Shown here: in pieces, positions 5,675-7,374 of the stretch
How the letters are laid out: every line of letters starts with the position of its first letter
Numbering within the stretch: the stretch's first letter is position 1
Source of the DNA: Gemmatimonadota bacterium
Lineage (GTDB): Bacteria > Gemmatimonadota > Gemmatimonadetes > Longimicrobiales > RSA9
DNA: 7,374 nt
Assembly: GCA_019689775.1 (NCBI GenBank)
Contig: JADGGV010000198.1
Location: 1 to 7,374, forward strand
Direction of reading: 5' to 3'
Program-made: the position numbers and the translations under genes
Notes under the pieces: model-generated
Databases searched by the model: none
What the model was told of the DNA's origin: nothing
Seen by the model: the letters and a program-made list of their open reading frames with translations, nothing else

Positions 5675-5709
5675 GCGCCCGAACGGCGCGGAGCGACGCC
5701 GTCGGGCGC
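5675..5709 (-). terminator. Strong GC hairpin after htrA, possible terminator
   Basis: In minus orientation GCGCCCGACGGCG (5709-5697) pairs with CGCCGTTCGGGCGC (5688-5675): 13 base pairs with one bulged T and an 8-nt loop. It lies 17 nt past the htrA stop at 5726 and upstream of the tRNA promoter candidate. No T-run follows, so it is a terminator-like or 3'-protecting structure rather than a textbook intrinsic terminator. Its position separates htrA from the tRNA-tig-clp unit. Confidence 0.45.
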
Positions 5710-5725
5710 CCCGCGCGTCGCCGCC

Positions 5726-7216
5726 TCACGGCGCCCGGATGTTCGCGATGTGCGTGCGCCCGCCGCTGCGTTCCACCAGGATCGAGACGACGTCGCCCGA
5801 GCGGGTGCTCCGGAGCATCTCCTGCGCCTGCCGGGCCGAGGTGATCGGCTTGCCGTTGATCGACAGGATCCGGTCGCCGGCGTCGAGCTGCTTCCGGCCG
5901 GCCGGCCCGAACGGCGCGACCTTCGAGATCACGGCGCCCCGGGTTTGGGTGAACCCGGCTCGCCGCGCCATCTCCGGCGTCAGCTCCGCCACCTCCAGCC
6001 CGAGTCCTTCCGGCGCGCGCGGGGGCGGTACGCGGTTGGCCACCTGCGCCACCGGGATCGCGGCCTCCATCAGGCGGACCTGGAAATCCTCGCGCTCGCC
6101 GTAGCGGATCACGCCGACGTCGACCACGTCACCCGGCCGGTGCTGCGCCACCATGCGCTGGAGCTGGCCCAGGCGCTCCACCGGCTGACCGTCCACCTCG
6201 ACGATCACGTCGCCGCGCTGGAGCCCCGCCCGCGCCGCGGGCGACGCCTCCGCAAAGTCCTCGATCAGCACGCCGGCGATCGACGGGAGCCGGTAGACCT
6301 CGGCGTCCTCCGCCGACACGTCCGTGATCGTCACCCCGAGCAACGGCCGGCGGACCCGCCCGCCGTCGATCAGGTCGGTCATCACCCGCCGCGCGAGGTT
6401 CGAGGGGATCGCGAAGCCGTACCCCTCGTTGTATCCCGTCGAGCTCGCGATCGCCGAGTTGATCCCGATCACCTCGCCTGCCAGGTTCACCAGCGGGCCG
6501 CCGGAGTTCCCCGGGTTGATGACCGCGTCCGTCTGGATGAAGTCCTCGATCGCGTAGTTCGACGCCGGGTTGCGGTACCCCATCTCCTGCGCCAGGATCT
6601 GGAGCGGCCGGCCCTTCGCGCTGATGATCCCCTCCGTGACCGTGAAGTCCAGCGTGCTCCCGCCGCCGAAGCCGGGGTTGCCGATCGCCAGCACCCACTC
6701 CCCGACCCGCGCCTGGTCCGAGTCGCCCAGCTTCGCGACCGGCAGCCCGGTCGCGTCGATCTTCACCACGGCCACGTCCGTCGTCGGGTCCCGTCCCACG
6801 ATCCGCGCGCTGAAGCTGCGCTTGTCCACCAGCGTGACCGTGATGCGGTCGGCGTCCTCGACCACGTGGTTGTTCGTGAGGATGTAGCCGTCCGATGAGA
6901 CGAGGAAGCCCGAGCCGCCGGCGACCTGGGGCACATCGCCGTCCTGCGGGTCGAAGAAGTCGTGGAACGGAACGCGCTGTCGTGCCGCCGGCGCCGTGTG
7001 CTCCGCCTGGATCCGGACCACCGCGGGCGTCACGGCCTCCGCGATGGCGACGAACGCCGCGCTCAGCTCGCTTGCGCTCTTGACCGACCGCTGCGGGATC
7101 GCCGCGTGCGCGGCCGGCGGCGCCGGACCGGTCTCTCGCGCGACCGCGCCGGCCAGCCCGATCCCCAGGGCGAACGCGCCCGCGGCGACGGAGGCGTTGC
7201 GTGCATTGATGCGCAT
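5726..7216 (-). CDS. HtrA/DegP/DegQ-type serine protease with two PDZ domains
   Basis: An envelope quality-control protease of 496 residues that would degrade misfolded proteins outside the cytoplasm. Residues 8-26 form a hydrophobic signal or anchor segment. It is followed by a Pro/Ala-rich linker, so the protein is secreted or membrane-tethered. Trypsin-like domain about 50-275: His117 in TNNHVV, Asp147 in TTDVAVVKID and Ser238 in NPGNSGGP form the catalytic triad. PDZ1 lies at about 292-383 (LLGVTI, AGLQRGDVIVEVDG). PDZ2 lies at about 405-492 (LGLEVAEL, LDAGDRILSINGKPI). The L1/L2 side has an expanded segment around PLQILAQEMGYRNPASNYAIEDF (split as residues 204-223 and 224-226), which I recall from Gemmatimonadota HtrA proteins. 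I place the start at the ATG at 7216, because the in-frame TTG at 7255 would put a polar Pro-rich tail before the signal. No good Shine-Dalgarno is seen. DegP, DegQ and DegS-like roles cannot be told apart here, so no symbol is given. Confidence 0.94.
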   Translation of the reverse strand: MRINARNASVAAGAFALGIGLAGAVARETGPAPPAAHAAIPQRSVKSASELSAAFVAIAEAVTPAVVRIQAEHTAPAARQRVPFHDFFDPQDGDVPQVAGGSGFLVSSDGYILTNNHVVEDADRITVTLVDKRSFSARIVGRDPTTDVAVVKIDATGLPVAKLGDSDQARVGEWVLAIGNPGFGGGSTLDFTVTEGIISAKGRPLQILAQEMGYRNPASNYAIEDFIQTDAVINPGNSGGPLVNLAGEVIGINSAIASSTGYNEGYGFAIPSNLARRVMTDLIDGGRVRRPLLGVTITDVSAEDAEVYRLPSIAGVLIEDFAEASPAARAGLQRGDVIVEVDGQPVERLGQLQRMVAQHRPGDVVDVGVIRYGEREDFQVRLMEAAIPVAQVANRVPPPRAPEGLGLEVAELTPEMARRAGFTQTRGAVISKVAPFGPAGRKQLDAGDRILSINGKPITSARQAQEMLRSTRSGDVVSILVERSGGRTHIANIRAP

Positions 7217-7344
7217 GGGAGCCAAACTCGGCCTGGTTGCAGGAGAATCCCCCAAGCGAATCTAAACCCGCCCTCCGCGGCGGCAAAGGGACTCGCGCGC
7301 GCGGGCGGGGGGAAAAAAGGCGGGCGAGGCCGGTGCTCCTCACA

Positions 7345-7350
7345 CTTATA
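7345..7350 (-). promoter_or_regulatory. Possible -10 box upstream of htrA
   Basis: TATAAG (7350-7345) on the minus strand is one of the few AT-rich hexamers near htrA and matches five of six bases of TATAAT. No good -35 is seen at the right spacing close to the window edge. If used, it gives a leader of about 120 nt that contains a T6-C6 run (7318-7307). Confidence 0.25.
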
Positions 7351-7374
7351 CACAACTCCCAGCCCACGAGACTA

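Noticed and set aside
5750..6898. Plus-strand open frame of 382 codons
   Set aside because: Antisense shadow of the HtrA protease gene with no domain character.
7217..7255. HtrA start 13 codons upstream at the TTG at 7255
   Set aside because: It would place a Pro/Ser-rich stretch ahead of the signal sequence. The ATG at 7216 gives a normal signal peptide.
1..7374. CRISPR array, transposase or prophage genes
   Set aside because: No regularly spaced repeats, transposase motifs, terminal inverted repeats or phage proteins were seen. The only link to mobile DNA is the family name of the gene at 247-816.

Overview
All protein genes that I can support lie on the minus strand, so the window reads from right to left. 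Base composition is very GC-rich and codon third positions are strongly G/C. This leaves long spurious open frames on the plus strand opposite almost every gene. The order trigger factor, clpP, clpX, engB is conserved in many bacteria. The HtrA variant, the Ala/Gly-rich lipoprotein ending its signal with Cys-Ala-Ser-Gly-Gly, and the GC content fit a free-living Gram-negative bacterium, and Gemmatimonadota is my best guess. That assignment is inference from recalled protein style and synteny, not a search result.

Layout from right to left. At 7374-7217 is a leader with a possible -10 box. At 7216-5726 is a secreted or periplasm-facing HtrA/DegP-type serine protease with two PDZ domains. At 5725-5614 is a gap with a strong hairpin and a candidate promoter. 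At 5613-5532 is tRNA-Leu (anticodon UAG), followed 37 nt later by trigger factor (tig, 5494-4208). Then come clpP (4135-3500) and clpX (3433-2198). clpX runs into engB (2201-1569) through a 4-nt TTGA overlap. engB runs into an uncharacterised lipoprotein (1572-901) through a 4-nt GTGA overlap. After a hairpin, a pRiA4b ORF-3/IS1096-passenger family gene (816-247) has its own strong Shine-Dalgarno sequence. A hairpin followed by TTTT (155-114) looks like the end of that transcript. Positions 1-113 hold nothing I can support.

The cluster is a protein quality-control block. HtrA deals with damaged envelope proteins, trigger factor meets nascent chains at the ribosome, and ClpXP unfolds and degrades cytosolic proteins. 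EngB is a ribosome-assembly GTPase. The lipoprotein is tied to this block by translational coupling, but its job is unknown. The core of the window is well-known biology. The less explained items are the engB-coupled lipoprotein, the absence of lon between clpX and engB, the tRNA-to-tig arrangement, and anti-Shine-Dalgarno-like sequences just upstream of clpX and tig. I do not see a convincing new defence, mobile or RNA-guided system here.
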